Positions 18,405 through 27,661 of a stretch of DNA of 64,000 nt are shown here, in pieces. Source of the DNA: Actinomycetota bacterium. Its GTDB lineage: Bacteria; Actinomycetota; Humimicrobiia; Hakubellales; JAMDDV01. Each line of letters starts with the position of its first letter. The stretch's first letter is position 1. Location: the NCBI GenBank assembly GCA_023488455.1, contig JAMDDV010000034.1, positions 1 through 64,000 on the forward strand, in the 5' to 3' direction. The position numbers were made by a program, and so were the translations under genes. Under the pieces are notes generated by a model. That model saw only the letters and a program-made list of their open reading frames with translations, did no database searches and had not been told where the DNA came from.

Positions 18405-19661
18405 TTACTCATCGATAAAATCAGCAACAAACCTGTCTCCTTCTTCCTTCTTCACCAGACAGTTCAGCACCATTCCCTCTTTGATGTTATCAGCTCTGAT
18501 TAAAAGTTTAATATAATTTTGCGAAGTACCCAAATAAACTTCATCTTTTAACTTTTTTTCAACCGTGCACGAGAGTATATGGCCGAGAAATTTTCTTTTG
18601 CAATTTAAGGCAATCTCTTCGCCCATGTTAATCAGCTGTCTGCTTCTCCTTGTCTTTATATCCCCTGGGACCTGATCATCAAAATGCGCTGCCATGGTCC
18701 TGGCACGGGGTGAATATCTGAACACGTGGATCTTCAAAAATTCAAGTTCTGCCACTGCTCTACACGTCATCTCGAAGTCCTCATCGCTCTCACCGGGAAA
18801 GCCGACCATGACATCGGTGGTTATCCCGATTCCCGGGATCAATCTCTTCAGTTCCGTCACCCTGCGCCGATAGTCTTCATAACTGTAATTTCGCCCCATC
18901 CTCGCCAGCACAAAGTCGCTTGCGCTTTGAAGCGGAATATGGAGGTGATTTCTTACTCTATCATGCTCAAACAGCCTGAGGAGCTCGTCATCTATATCAT
19001 TTAGCTCAATGGAGCTCAGCCTGATGTAGACATGAGGGAACTCTTCGAGAATCCTGTGCATCAACTGTGCAAGGCCCAGATCTGAAACTACATCCCTGTA
19101 AAGACCGATGTTCGTACCGGTCAGCACGATTTCGCAGGGGAAATCAAAGATGCTTCGCTCTATCTCATTTTTGATATCGTCATATCCGATGCTGTACGGA
19201 GCACCTCTTAAATATGGCACCACGCAGTATGAACAAAAACACGAACACCCTTCCTGTATCTTTATAATCGGCCTTGAATGCAGACGGGTGGACTTCGCAT
19301 GATCTGGAGTGTTCGAGATTCTGAAACCGGCTATCTTTAATACCTCATCAATAAGAAGATCCTTCGCAGAGTTCGATAACAACTTAACTCTGTCGCTGTT
19401 CTCTGGTAATCCTGAAGTTCCGGCCTCTACGCAGCATCCGGTCAACATCAAAAACGAATTCCCGGCCTTCCAGACCCTTCTTATGATATCGAGCGATTTC
19501 TTTTCGCTTTCCCTCGTAACCGCACATGTGTTTATTATCGAAAAGTCAGCCTCACAAAAATCCTGACACTGTGTTAAGCCGATACCATCCAGTGATCTGG
19601 CAATCGAATCAAGTTCACTCTGATTTGTCCTGCAGCCAACCGATTTTATGTAGTACTTTAT
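18405..19661 (-). CDS. mtaB: tRNA-t6A37 methylthiotransferase MtaB, apparent AUA start
   Basis: A radical SAM enzyme converting t6A to ms2t6A at tRNA position 37. The full frame encodes 418 residues, the family's usual size. The UPF0004 domain supplies Cys10 (VGCRTNQSE), Cys46 (NTCAVT) and Cys76 (TGCC) for the auxiliary 4Fe-4S cluster; the radical SAM motif is C139-x3-C143-x2-C146; a TRAM-like domain ends the protein. No ATG, GTG or TTG precedes the first two cysteines: the first is at 19451. The only codon between the upstream in-frame TAA (rsmE stop) and the domain that could start it is ATA at 19661, 6 nt after AGGTGAT. Confidence 0.88.
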   Translation of the reverse strand: MKYYIKSVGCRTNQSELDSIARSLDGIGLTQCQDFCEADFSIINTCAVTRESEKKSLDIIRRVWKAGNSFLMLTGCCVEAGTSGLPENSDRVKLLSNSAKDLLIDEVLKIAGFRISNTPDHAKSTRLHSRPIIKIQEGCSCFCSYCVVPYLRGAPYSIGYDDIKNEIERSIFDFPCEIVLTGTNIGLYRDVVSDLGLAQLMHRILEEFPHVYIRLSSIELNDIDDELLRLFEHDRVRNHLHIPLQSASDFVLARMGRNYSYEDYRRRVTELKRLIPGIGITTDVMVGFPGESDEDFEMTCRAVAELEFLKIHVFRYSPRARTMAAHFDDQVPGDIKTRRSRQLINMGEEIALNCKRKFLGHILSCTVEKKLKDEVYLGTSQNYIKLLIRADNIKEGMVLNCLVKKEEGDRFVADFIDE

Positions 19662-20480
19662 TTATATATCACCTGCACAACTTTTAATCTGCTCTAATTC
19701 ATAATTCCTGACTATTGCAAGCGCCGCAACCGCCGCCGTCTCGCTACGAAGTATATTCTGATTAATGGTTACCGTGAATGCCCCTTTGCCGATAAGAAAA
19801 TTTCTCTCCCCTTCATCCATGCTCCCCTCTGGGCCGATCACAAGCACGATCTTTCTCTGCACTGTATCGGAACTAGAACTTTCCTGGGGTCCTCCACTGC
19901 TGAAGTTGACCGCTGACATGGCCTTACCAACGGTGAACTCCGCTCCGCTTTCAAGAAATGCAAGCAGCACATACGACCCTGACATAAGTGCAACAGCATC
20001 AACAAGAGAAGCGGCAAATTTAATCGTGGGGATAACATCATTAAAGCTCTGATTGACGGCTTCTCTGCTTATCTTCAAAAGCCTCCTCTGTCTGTTCACG
20101 ACGTTTGCCCTGCTTGCCTTATGCTCACATCTATTGAAAAAAGTGAGCACAATCTCATCCGTCCCTAATTCAGTCACCTTTTGAACCATATATTCCATCT
20201 TATCTGGCGCCATTACAGGCAAAATCAAGGATGTGTAAAACGGATTCCTTTTGATAATGCTGGTAGCGTTGACCCGAAGGGTTATGCTACTCTTTGAAAT
20301 ATCACTTATATCGGTTTCATAGCGAACGTTGCTGCTGCTGGCCACCACCCTGTCACCAATTTTCATCCGCAATACATTTGCAAGGTGATGGTAATCATCG
20401 CCATCAACAGTTATGATTCCACCGCTTTCATTAATTGGTCGGTCGGGAACTGAGGGCAATATTATATGGGCCTTCCTCAA
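19662..20480 (-). CDS. rsmE: 16S rRNA (uridine1498-N3)-methyltransferase
   Basis: A SPOUT-family methyltransferase that modifies U1498 of 16S rRNA in the assembled 30S subunit. 272 residues: N-terminal PUA-like domain (DDYHHLANVLRMKIGD), then the SAM-binding trefoil knot (VIGPEGSMDEGERNF and LRSETAAVAAL). It is somewhat longer than usual (about 245) owing to a serine-rich insert near residues 205-220. The start is TTG, 5 nt after AAGG; an upstream TGA in frame rules out longer forms. Its stop is directly followed by the apparent AUA start of mtaB, in the same frame. Confidence 0.93.
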   Translation of the reverse strand: MRKAHIILPSVPDRPINESGGIITVDGDDYHHLANVLRMKIGDRVVASSSNVRYETDISDISKSSITLRVNATSIIKRNPFYTSLILPVMAPDKMEYMVQKVTELGTDEIVLTFFNRCEHKASRANVVNRQRRLLKISREAVNQSFNDVIPTIKFAASLVDAVALMSGSYVLLAFLESGAEFTVGKAMSAVNFSSGGPQESSSSDTVQRKIVLVIGPEGSMDEGERNFLIGKGAFTVTINQNILRSETAAVAALAIVRNYELEQIKSCAGDI

Positions 20481-20517
20481 GAAAACCTTCTTTCATAAAA
20501 AGCCTTAAATCCTCTTG

Positions 20518-21657
20518 TTACTTGAACGCCCTTTTTATGCGCTTGAAGAAATCTGTTGTTCCATCTCCCACCTTTTCGCCGCGAATCTCTGCAAGCCTCT
20601 TGTATAGTTTAATCTCTTCTTCAGAAAGCTTACTTTGAGTCCTGACGATCACAGTTACGATGTGGTCTCCTCTTCCCTTACCGTTAAGATGTGGGATGCC
20701 CTTGTTCCTTAACAATATTGAGTTATTGGATTGGGAGCCAGGGTAAACTTCTACACTCTGTTCTCCATCAAGTGTCTGCACAACTATGCTGGAACCAAGA
20801 GCCGCCTGTGCGAAGGATATCTCGACCTGGGAGTGGACGTTATACCCATCTCGCGTGAACAGCTTATGCGGCTTTACGCTGACATCGATGTAAAGGTCGC
20901 CGGGAGGCCCTCCATTCCTTCCAGCATCACCGTTACCAGAAAGCTTTAACCTGGTGTTATCAGAAATCCCGGCAGGTACATCAACATTAAGAGAAACCCT
21001 TTTTATTATAAGCCCTGTCCCCTGGCAAGCGGAGCACGGATGTAGAATTACCCTCCCTGATCCCTCACACCTCTCACATATCCTGGAGGTCATAATATTT
21101 CCAAGTATGGTATTTCTATATGTGCTTATCTGACCGCTGCCACCGCAGTCCGGACATTTGGTCACAGATGTACCACTATGCGCACCGCTTCCTTTGCAAT
21201 CCTCGCAGACAAGCATGCGATCGTACTCAACGCTCTTCTTTACTCCAAAAGCAGCTTCCTCGAAGCTGATGGATAGATGAACCCTGCGATGATTTCCCTG
21301 TTTAGCCCGCGATCTCGCCTGCGTTCCGGTCGCCCTGCCAAAAAACGAATCGAAAATAGTTCCAAAATCACCAAAGATATCAAAAGCTGAAAAATCCTCG
21401 TTATAAGCCTGTCGCCTGCCGTTTACATAAATGTCGTGGCCTATCCTATCGTATTTATCACGCTCTATAGGATCAGATAGCACCTCATAAGCACGCGTGA
21501 CGAGCTTAAATTTTTCTTCAGCCTCTGGGTCATCCTTATTTATATCCGGGTGGCACTTTCGAGCCATCTGCCTGTAGGCTTTTTTCAGCTCTTCGTTGCC
21601 TGCTCCACGACCTACTCCCAATACCTGATAAAAATCACCATCAAGCAAACCGATCAC
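20518..21657 (-). CDS. dnaJ: Chaperone protein DnaJ
   Basis: Co-chaperone of DnaK, 379 residues from the first GTG. The J domain carries HPD at 36-38; a short phenylalanine-rich linker replaces a long G/F region; four CxxCxGxG repeats ([32 protein letters not shown]) form two zinc centres; the substrate-binding domain follows. The GTG at 21657 sits right against AAAAGG, so the TTG three codons later (21648) may be the real start. It follows hrcA, but dnaK and grpE are not in this window. Confidence 0.95.
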   Translation of the reverse strand: MIGLLDGDFYQVLGVGRGAGNEELKKAYRQMARKCHPDINKDDPEAEEKFKLVTRAYEVLSDPIERDKYDRIGHDIYVNGRRQAYNEDFSAFDIFGDFGTIFDSFFGRATGTQARSRAKQGNHRRVHLSISFEEAAFGVKKSVEYDRMLVCEDCKGSGAHSGTSVTKCPDCGGSGQISTYRNTILGNIMTSRICERCEGSGRVILHPCSACQGTGLIIKRVSLNVDVPAGISDNTRLKLSGNGDAGRNGGPPGDLYIDVSVKPHKLFTRDGYNVHSQVEISFAQAALGSSIVVQTLDGEQSVEVYPGSQSNNSILLRNKGIPHLNGKGRGDHIVTVIVRTQSKLSEEEIKLYKRLAEIRGEKVGDGTTDFFKRIKRAFK

Positions 21658-21665
21658 CTTTTCAC

Positions 21666-22694
21666 TTAATCAAAAGAACTCAAATAATCGCTTAAGCTCT
21701 TACCAACATATTTTATTGCGGAGATCACCTTGGGATAGTCCATCCTCTTAGGCCCAATAACACCGATCGCTCCGGTGGGGAAACCCCTGTATTTAAAATG
21801 CGTGGCCACAAAGCTTAAATTCTGCATCTCCATTATCTCATTTTCCTGCCCTATCTTTACGAGAACTTCACTTTCAGAAATCTTTCTGTCCACAAGATCC
21901 ATCAAATAATATTTCTGCTCGAGCATCTCCAGTAATGAACGAATCTTCTTCAAATCATCGAATTCAGGTTGCTTAAAAATTTCCGAGGCAACATGTGTAA
22001 AGATCCTTTTTTCTTCAAAATCCATTGCGCATTCAGTTACCTCCGACATTAACTGGTTGATAATCGACAACAGCCCATGGTCGCTTTCGGATATCCGCAA
22101 ATCTGCGGTTTTTATCTCACTTATCTCCAATCCATCTAAAGCTGCGTTCAGGATGTTTGTCACTCGTTGAAGATCAAGTGCATTAAAAATCCTGCTTCTA
22201 TTAAACTGTCTCTTCAACACATCTCCTGAAGTGGTAATAAGCACAAGTATCGTCCTCTCCTCATCCACAGATAGGATCTCAATATGTTTCAGCACGTAAC
22301 TCCTGATGGATGGAGCAACCACGATCGACATCGAATTCGTTGAGGAAGCGAGCAGCTCGACTATATCCTTAAGTATCCTCTCTATCTCCCTACCGCACTT
22401 TAAATAAATAGAAGAAATGACACGAAAATATCCTGATGCATCAAGGCTGTTGGTCTTTATGTTATTTACAAAATACCTGTACCCAATATCAGTTGGAACT
22501 CTACCCGACGATGTATGAGGGTGATAAAGTAGACCGAGCGCCTCCAGCTGGGCCATCTCATTTCGCATTGTGGCCGAGCTTAATTCAAAACCGTACTTCT
22601 CAACCAGAACCTGAGAGGACACCGGCTCCGCCGTCCTCACATAATGAGTGATGATCATATTTAATATTTTTACTTTTCGTTCATCCAATCTCAT
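21666..22694 (-). CDS. hrcA: Heat-inducible transcription repressor HrcA
   Basis: Repressor of class I heat-shock genes, binding the CIRCE operator. 342 residues with an N-terminal winged helix ([15 protein letters not shown], then the recognition segment [15 protein letters not shown] at about 36-50) and the HrcA dimerisation/GAF-like region. ATG start behind GGAG. A CIRCE-like operator lies 13 nt upstream, so the gene probably represses itself and the following dnaJ. Confidence 0.96.
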   Translation of the reverse strand: MRLDERKVKILNMIITHYVRTAEPVSSQVLVEKYGFELSSATMRNEMAQLEALGLLYHPHTSSGRVPTDIGYRYFVNNIKTNSLDASGYFRVISSIYLKCGREIERILKDIVELLASSTNSMSIVVAPSIRSYVLKHIEILSVDEERTILVLITTSGDVLKRQFNRSRIFNALDLQRVTNILNAALDGLEISEIKTADLRISESDHGLLSIINQLMSEVTECAMDFEEKRIFTHVASEIFKQPEFDDLKKIRSLLEMLEQKYYLMDLVDRKISESEVLVKIGQENEIMEMQNLSFVATHFKYRGFPTGAIGVIGPKRMDYPKVISAIKYVGKSLSDYLSSFD

Positions 22695-22706
22695 AAGCTC
22701 TCCATA

Positions 22707-22733
22707 TTAGCAATCAAACAACCAGAGTGCCAG
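22707..22733. promoter_or_regulatory. CIRCE operator upstream of hrcA
   Basis: TTAGCAATC - 9 nt - GAGTGCCAG matches the CIRCE consensus (TTAGCACTC-N9-GAGTGCTAA) in 15 of 18 arm positions, with exactly the right spacing. It overlaps the hrcA leader region and should be bound by HrcA. Confidence 0.85.
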
Positions 22734-22755
22734 CTATTCAAAAGATAAACTACCA

Positions 22756-23895
22756 TCAGGATTTTATGCTGTCAAGAATTTCAAGCGCCAGGCCATCGGT
22801 CAAAAGCCTGAATTTGTTGTTAACTGCGATCCTGCCACCACTTAAATTGATATAACCATTTTCAGAAAGATAACTGATCGTGCTATTTAACTCCTTGATA
22901 TCAATCATCGGTTCATTTCCAAGCAGACTGAGGTCTAATCCTTGAGCAGTACGAAGTGCAAGATAGACCTCCTCAAAAATTATCTCTCTCTCTGACAAAT
23001 CCTCTTCATGTTCTATGGGCAGTAATCCCTTGCTGATAGCGTCGTTGTAAACTTTCAGGTCTGCAAAATTTTTGCGACGCGTTCGGTCAGTAAATGAGCA
23101 CGCCGATGGTCCAAATCCGAAGTACGGCCTGCGCCTCCAGTAGTTCAAATTATGTCTGCACTCAAACCCGGCCCTGGCAAAGTTTGACACCTCGTAGCAC
23201 GCGTAACCGTGAGCATCAAGTATGCGGCTGGCTGAGTAATACTGTTCACAAACCAGTTTATCCGACGGCATCCTGATGAGATTGTTTGCTATCAATTTGC
23301 TAAGTCCCGTTCCGGATTTTGATGTCAGGTGATAAAGTGAGATGCTCCTGGGCTCAAGCGATACGGCGCCCTCGAGTGAGCGCAGAAAATCCTGAGTGCT
23401 TTCGCCTGGGATTCCATACATAAGATCTACTCCAATATTCTCAAAGCCAGCATCAGCAGCAGCCCTGAAGGAATTAATTGCCGTCCGAGCATCGTGTTCC
23501 CTACCAAGCAATGACAGTGTACTGTCATTTAATGACTGAAAGCCTATGCTTATCCGATCAAAACCCGTTCTTCTTAATTGAGATAATTTTTTCGGATCCG
23601 CGGTCTCGGGGTTACATTCAATCGTCATCTCCTCAAGGTAGCTGCAATCAAACGAATTAAAAACGGAGGACACGAGCATCTCGATCTGATATACGCTCAG
23701 AACGGTCGGTGTTCCACCACCGAAATACACCGTCTGGACTTTGAAATCACGATCTCTTGCATAGAGCCCGATCTCCTTATTCAAAGAATTAACCGCTTTG
23801 GATATCATATCCTCATCAGCCACAAGTGAGAAAAAATCACAATAAGGACATTTACTGCGACAGAACGGTATATGAACATAAACTCCTGTATTCAT
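22756..23895 (-). CDS. hemW: Heme chaperone HemW (radical SAM, HemN-like)
   Basis: A 379-residue radical SAM protein. C12-x3-C16-x2-C19 (FCRSKCPYCDF) binds the 4Fe-4S cluster, followed by YFGGGTPTVL and the C-terminal HemN-type domain. It lacks the N-terminal extension and extra residues of true coproporphyrinogen dehydrogenase HemN, so the heme-chaperone assignment fits best. ATG start four bases after the lepA stop region (TTAAGATG). The lepA-hemW-hrcA-dnaJ order is the classical Gram-positive arrangement. Confidence 0.93.
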   Translation of the reverse strand: MNTGVYVHIPFCRSKCPYCDFFSLVADEDMISKAVNSLNKEIGLYARDRDFKVQTVYFGGGTPTVLSVYQIEMLVSSVFNSFDCSYLEEMTIECNPETADPKKLSQLRRTGFDRISIGFQSLNDSTLSLLGREHDARTAINSFRAAADAGFENIGVDLMYGIPGESTQDFLRSLEGAVSLEPRSISLYHLTSKSGTGLSKLIANNLIRMPSDKLVCEQYYSASRILDAHGYACYEVSNFARAGFECRHNLNYWRRRPYFGFGPSACSFTDRTRRKNFADLKVYNDAISKGLLPIEHEEDLSEREIIFEEVYLALRTAQGLDLSLLGNEPMIDIKELNSTISYLSENGYINLSGGRIAVNNKFRLLTDGLALEILDSIKS

Positions 23896-23896
23896 C

Positions 23897-25714
23897 TTAA
23901 GTTTCTTTCTTTATGTTCAGCAGGGTCATGAACGCTTCAGCCGGCACCTCTACCCTGCCTATCTTCTTCAGCTTCTTCTTCCCCTCCTTCTGCTTCTCAA
24001 GAAGCTTTCGCTTTCTGGTTATATCGCCACCGTAACATTTGGCCAGTACGTCCTTCTTCTTTGCGCTTAATGTCTCACGGGCTATTATCTTTTTGCCAAT
24101 GGTTGCCTGTATGGCAACCTCAAAGAGCTGGCGCGGCAGGATCGATTTCAGCTTCTTTATCACTTCCCTGCCCTTTGCCTCAGCGTCATCCCTGTGCATG
24201 ATCATAGAAAGCGCATCAACCCGCTCACCCGCAAGAAGGATATCCACCCTGTCCAGCTCCGCTTTCCTGTAATCAAGCAGATCGTAATCCAGTGAGGCAT
24301 ACCCTCTGGTCTTCGACTTGAGCAGGTCAAAAAAATCTATTATCAGCTCTGATAGAGGCATATGATATACAAATCTCACCCTTTTATCAGAAACATAGCT
24401 CATCTCCTTAAAAATGGCACGTCTTGATTGGCACAACTCCATGATCCCGCCCACGAATTCAGATGGAGAAAAAATCTCCACGCTCACATAAGGCTCAGTT
24501 ACATACTCATAAAAACCCTCATCTAAAAAATCGATCGGGTTTCTGATCGTCACTGGCTCTTTCCCATATTGCTTCACTACCAGCTCAACATTTGGAGTGG
24601 TGGCGAGAAGACCCAGATTGAACTCCCTCTCAAGCCTTTCTATTACAATTTCCATATGCAGTAATCCAAGAAACCCGCAGCGAAAACCAAACCCAAGTGC
24701 AGCCGAGCTCTCCGGTTCAAAATAAAGGGCTGCATCGTTTAACTTAAATCGCAAAAGTGCCTCACGCAGCAGCTCAAAGTCGCTTCCATCCATCGGGAAA
24801 AGACCACAAAAAACCATCGGTTTTGGCGGCTTATACCCTGGCAGAGGGGAATCCGCCGTGGCAATAGCACTTGTGAGCGTATCACCCACTGTGATCTTTT
24901 CGACATCCTTGATGCCATAGATGATGTATCCAACCTCACCTGCCTGCAGATTATTGGCTGCAACCATCTTTGGCCTGAAATAGCCGACCTCCTCAACTAT
25001 CCCCCTTGCCTGCGTTGCCATCATCAACACCTCGTCTCCAGGCTTTACAACCCCATCTATTAATCTGACAAAGGCGATCACACCGCGATAGGTATCGTAT
25101 TTCGAATCGAACACAAGCGCCTTTAGAGTTTTGCCTGGATCACCCTCAGGCGAAGGTAAATCATCGACGATAGCCTCAAGAAGCTCGGGAACACCCTGAC
25201 CTGTCTTGGCACTTATGCGCAGTATCGAACTTGCATCAAATATGCTCAAAAGGTCAGCTATATCCCTTGCCGTCTCACCCACAGCAGCATTAGGAAGGTC
25301 GATCTTGTTGATCACTGGCACTATTTTCAGGCCGTTCTCCAGTGCTAGATAAACGTTTGCGATCGTCTGAGCCTGGATTCCCTGGGATGCGTCAACAACC
25401 AGTACCGCACCCTCACATGCTGCCAGCGACCTTGAAACCTCATATGTGAAATCAACATGACCAGGAGTATCGATGAGGTTAAAAGCATAATTCACCCCAT
25501 CCCTCGCCTTATACTCTATCCTGACCGGGTGCGCTTTTATCGTGATGCCCCTTTCCCTTTCCAGGTCCATCGAGTCAAGTACTTGCTTCTCCATCTGCCT
25601 GGGTTCAATTGTGCCGGTTAGCTCAAGTATCCTATCGGCAAGCGTCGATTTACCATGATCTATATGTGCGATGATTGAAAAATTCCTAACTTTCGCTTGA
25701 TCCAACCACAACAC
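23897..25714 (-). CDS. lepA: Elongation factor 4 (LepA)
   Basis: A ribosome-associated GTPase, 605 residues. G1 is AHIDHGKST, G2 region RGITIKAHPV, G3 DTPGHVDF and G4 NKIDLP; the C-terminal LepA-specific domain ends in a lysine-rich tail with YGGDITRKRKLLEKQKEGKK. The GTG at 25714 overlaps murJ by 29 nt; TTG codons at 25711 and 25705 are equally possible starts, all before RNFSIIAHIDHGKS. Confidence 0.97.
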   Translation of the reverse strand: MLWLDQAKVRNFSIIAHIDHGKSTLADRILELTGTIEPRQMEKQVLDSMDLERERGITIKAHPVRIEYKARDGVNYAFNLIDTPGHVDFTYEVSRSLAACEGAVLVVDASQGIQAQTIANVYLALENGLKIVPVINKIDLPNAAVGETARDIADLLSIFDASSILRISAKTGQGVPELLEAIVDDLPSPEGDPGKTLKALVFDSKYDTYRGVIAFVRLIDGVVKPGDEVLMMATQARGIVEEVGYFRPKMVAANNLQAGEVGYIIYGIKDVEKITVGDTLTSAIATADSPLPGYKPPKPMVFCGLFPMDGSDFELLREALLRFKLNDAALYFEPESSAALGFGFRCGFLGLLHMEIVIERLEREFNLGLLATTPNVELVVKQYGKEPVTIRNPIDFLDEGFYEYVTEPYVSVEIFSPSEFVGGIMELCQSRRAIFKEMSYVSDKRVRFVYHMPLSELIIDFFDLLKSKTRGYASLDYDLLDYRKAELDRVDILLAGERVDALSMIMHRDDAEAKGREVIKKLKSILPRQLFEVAIQATIGKKIIARETLSAKKKDVLAKCYGGDITRKRKLLEKQKEGKKKLKKIGRVEVPAEAFMTLLNIKKET

Positions 25715-27299
25715 CGCTAACTTTTGACTTTAAATACGCTGCCAGCTGCTTCAATTCATTTAACTTAAAGGCGTAACATAAGATTATATAAGCTCCTATG
25801 GCGATAACTATTGAAGAACCAAGCGACATGATCTGAAATAACGTACTCCTACCAAGCAAGCGATCGAGCAGATACCAGACGAAATACGCGATGGCTGACA
25901 TCAGGACGGTCGCAAGGGTCATTCGAATTACCGAATTAAATATCTCTCGCGCACCTAACCTGCCAATTCTTCTCCTCAAAAGAAACGATAGCGTCAGGAA
26001 ATTCGCTATGCCCACAAGCGATGTCGATAACGCTAATCCCGCATATGAAAGAAACCTGATCAATATTAAGTCAAAAACAAAGTTAAAAAATATCGAAATT
26101 GCTGAAACTATTAGAGGTGTTCGAGTATCCTTCATGGCATAAAACACCCTGTTAAGCAGGGTCAGCACGCTGTAAGGTATCAGCCCAATTGAGAAGTAAA
26201 AAAGGGTAAGCGCAACCATGTATGTATTAGAAGCAGTGAACTCCCCTCTTTCATAAATCAAGCGTGTTATCGGAATGCTCAAAACCATTATGCCTGCCGT
26301 TGCCGGCAGCATGAGAAAAAATATTTCGCGCATGCCGGTAGAAAAAGCTGATTTCATTCCAGATACATCACCTGTTGAGGCCATCCTTGAAATTGCTGGA
26401 AAGAGGACGGTGGAAACTGCCACTGCAAAGATACCGAGCGGTAAATACCATATTCGTATTGCATAGTTTAGGACCGATATGAAACCAGTGCCGATGGATA
26501 GCGCAAAAATCTTATCCACAGATTCGTTTATCTGGATGCACCCAAGGCTTATTGTAGCAGGCAGCATTAGGGCGAACATGGACCTGACACCCGGATGTCT
26601 GAAATGCAGTTCGGGCTTATATCGAAGCGGTAACCTCCTTGAAAACGACAACAAAAATATCAGCTGCAGCAAAGTTCCTGCGAGAACTCCGTAAGCAAGT
26701 GCATAGGCACCATATCGCGACTGAAGGAAGACCACCGCAGATATGATCGCACCGTTGAAGATGACCGGTGATACTGAAACACTTGCGAAGTTGTCAAAAG
26801 AGTTCAAAAGTGATGAAAGTATGCCGGAAAGGCTCATCAACACAAGCGTGGGCAGCATTATCCTGGTTAAATCAACCGACAACTTCATCAGCTCGGGGTT
26901 CGATTTCATCTGGGGCAGAATTGACATCAAGCCCGGGACAAACGGAAAAACAATTAATATTAACGCAGCCAAAAACACCAGGACGTAATTCACAACAGTG
27001 TTTACGACCCTGTTTGCGTTATCCAGGTCTCCCTTTGTACTGTAGGAGCTCATTATCGGTATGAATGCCGATATAAGCGCAGCATCCGCAATCAACATCC
27101 TGAAAAGGTTGGGCAGATAGTATGCGACATTGTAAGCATCCATCTCTAAACCAGCACCGTAGTAGCTTGCCATTACCTGTTCCCTGAACAGACCTGATAC
27201 CTTGGAGACCAGGGTCAGCAATATTACTGCTCCAATGGAGATCACGAGACTTTTACTTTTATTTATCTTTTTGATGCCTGAGAATGCACGGAAAATCAT
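25686..27299 (-). CDS. murJ: Lipid II flippase MurJ
   Basis: A polytopic membrane protein of the MVF family, 537 residues, predicted about 14 membrane helices, which flips lipid II across the membrane for peptidoglycan synthesis. The N-terminal GLFREQVMASYYGAG and the loop RVFYAMKDTRTPL are family signatures. The ATG has no Shine-Dalgarno; a TGTTAAAAT extended -10 lies only 7 nt upstream, suggesting a leaderless or near-leaderless message. It begins a divergent pair with rpsT. Confidence 0.95.
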   Translation of the reverse strand: MIFRAFSGIKKINKSKSLVISIGAVILLTLVSKVSGLFREQVMASYYGAGLEMDAYNVAYYLPNLFRMLIADAALISAFIPIMSSYSTKGDLDNANRVVNTVVNYVLVFLAALILIVFPFVPGLMSILPQMKSNPELMKLSVDLTRIMLPTLVLMSLSGILSSLLNSFDNFASVSVSPVIFNGAIISAVVFLQSRYGAYALAYGVLAGTLLQLIFLLSFSRRLPLRYKPELHFRHPGVRSMFALMLPATISLGCIQINESVDKIFALSIGTGFISVLNYAIRIWYLPLGIFAVAVSTVLFPAISRMASTGDVSGMKSAFSTGMREIFFLMLPATAGIMVLSIPITRLIYERGEFTASNTYMVALTLFYFSIGLIPYSVLTLLNRVFYAMKDTRTPLIVSAISIFFNFVFDLILIRFLSYAGLALSTSLVGIANFLTLSFLLRRRIGRLGAREIFNSVIRMTLATVLMSAIAYFVWYLLDRLLGRSTLFQIMSLGSSIVIAIGAYIILCYAFKLNELKQLAAYLKSKVSGVVVGSSES

Positions 27300-27306
27300 C
27301 CGATAG

Positions 27307-27312
27307 ATTTTA
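27307..27312 (-). promoter_or_regulatory. Putative -10 element of murJ
   Basis: The minus strand reads TGTTAAAAT, an extended -10, ending 7 nt before the murJ ATG. A TTTGCA-like -35 lies about 16 nt upstream. Confidence 0.4.
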
Positions 27313-27319
27313 ACATTTA

Positions 27320-27349
27320 TTGATATTTTGCAAATCGATATGTTAGAAT
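27320..27349 (+). promoter_or_regulatory. Promoter of rpsT
   Basis: TTGATA (27320-27325) and TAGAAT (27344-27349) are separated by 18 nt, with rpsT starting about 31 nt downstream. Confidence 0.6.
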
Positions 27350-27379
27350 AACCGCTCTTAATTCAATACAGGAGTAAGG

Positions 27380-27661
27380 TTGGCAAATATAAAATCTCAG
27401 ATAAAGAGAATAGGAACATCGGAGAAACAGAGGCTGGCAAACAAGGCCGTCAAAACAAGAATAAAGTCAGAAATCAAGAAGTTCTACTACAATATCGAAG
27501 CAGGCGAGCTTCAAAAAGCTTCGGAGGATTACAGCAAGATATCCTCTTTACTTGACAGAGCCGCATCAAAAAGGGTAATACATCCCAACAACGCGTCAAA
27601 TAAGAAGAGCAGCCTTTCAAAAAATTTGTCGGAAAAGATAGCCAGGGAAAAATCTGCTTAA
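27380..27661 (+). CDS. rpsT: 30S ribosomal protein S20
   Basis: A small basic primary 16S rRNA-binding protein, 93 residues. The N-terminus ANIKSQIKRIGTSEKQRLANKA and the C-terminal DRAASKRVIHPNNASNKKS segment are diagnostic of bS20. The start is TTG behind AGGAG (27370-27374); E. coli rpsT also starts with UUG and is autoregulated. It is the only housekeeping gene on the plus strand and converges on holA, with which its stop codon overlaps. Confidence 0.96.
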   Translation: MANIKSQIKRIGTSEKQRLANKAVKTRIKSEIKKFYYNIEAGELQKASEDYSKISSLLDRAASKRVIHPNNASNKKSSLSKNLSEKIAREKSA

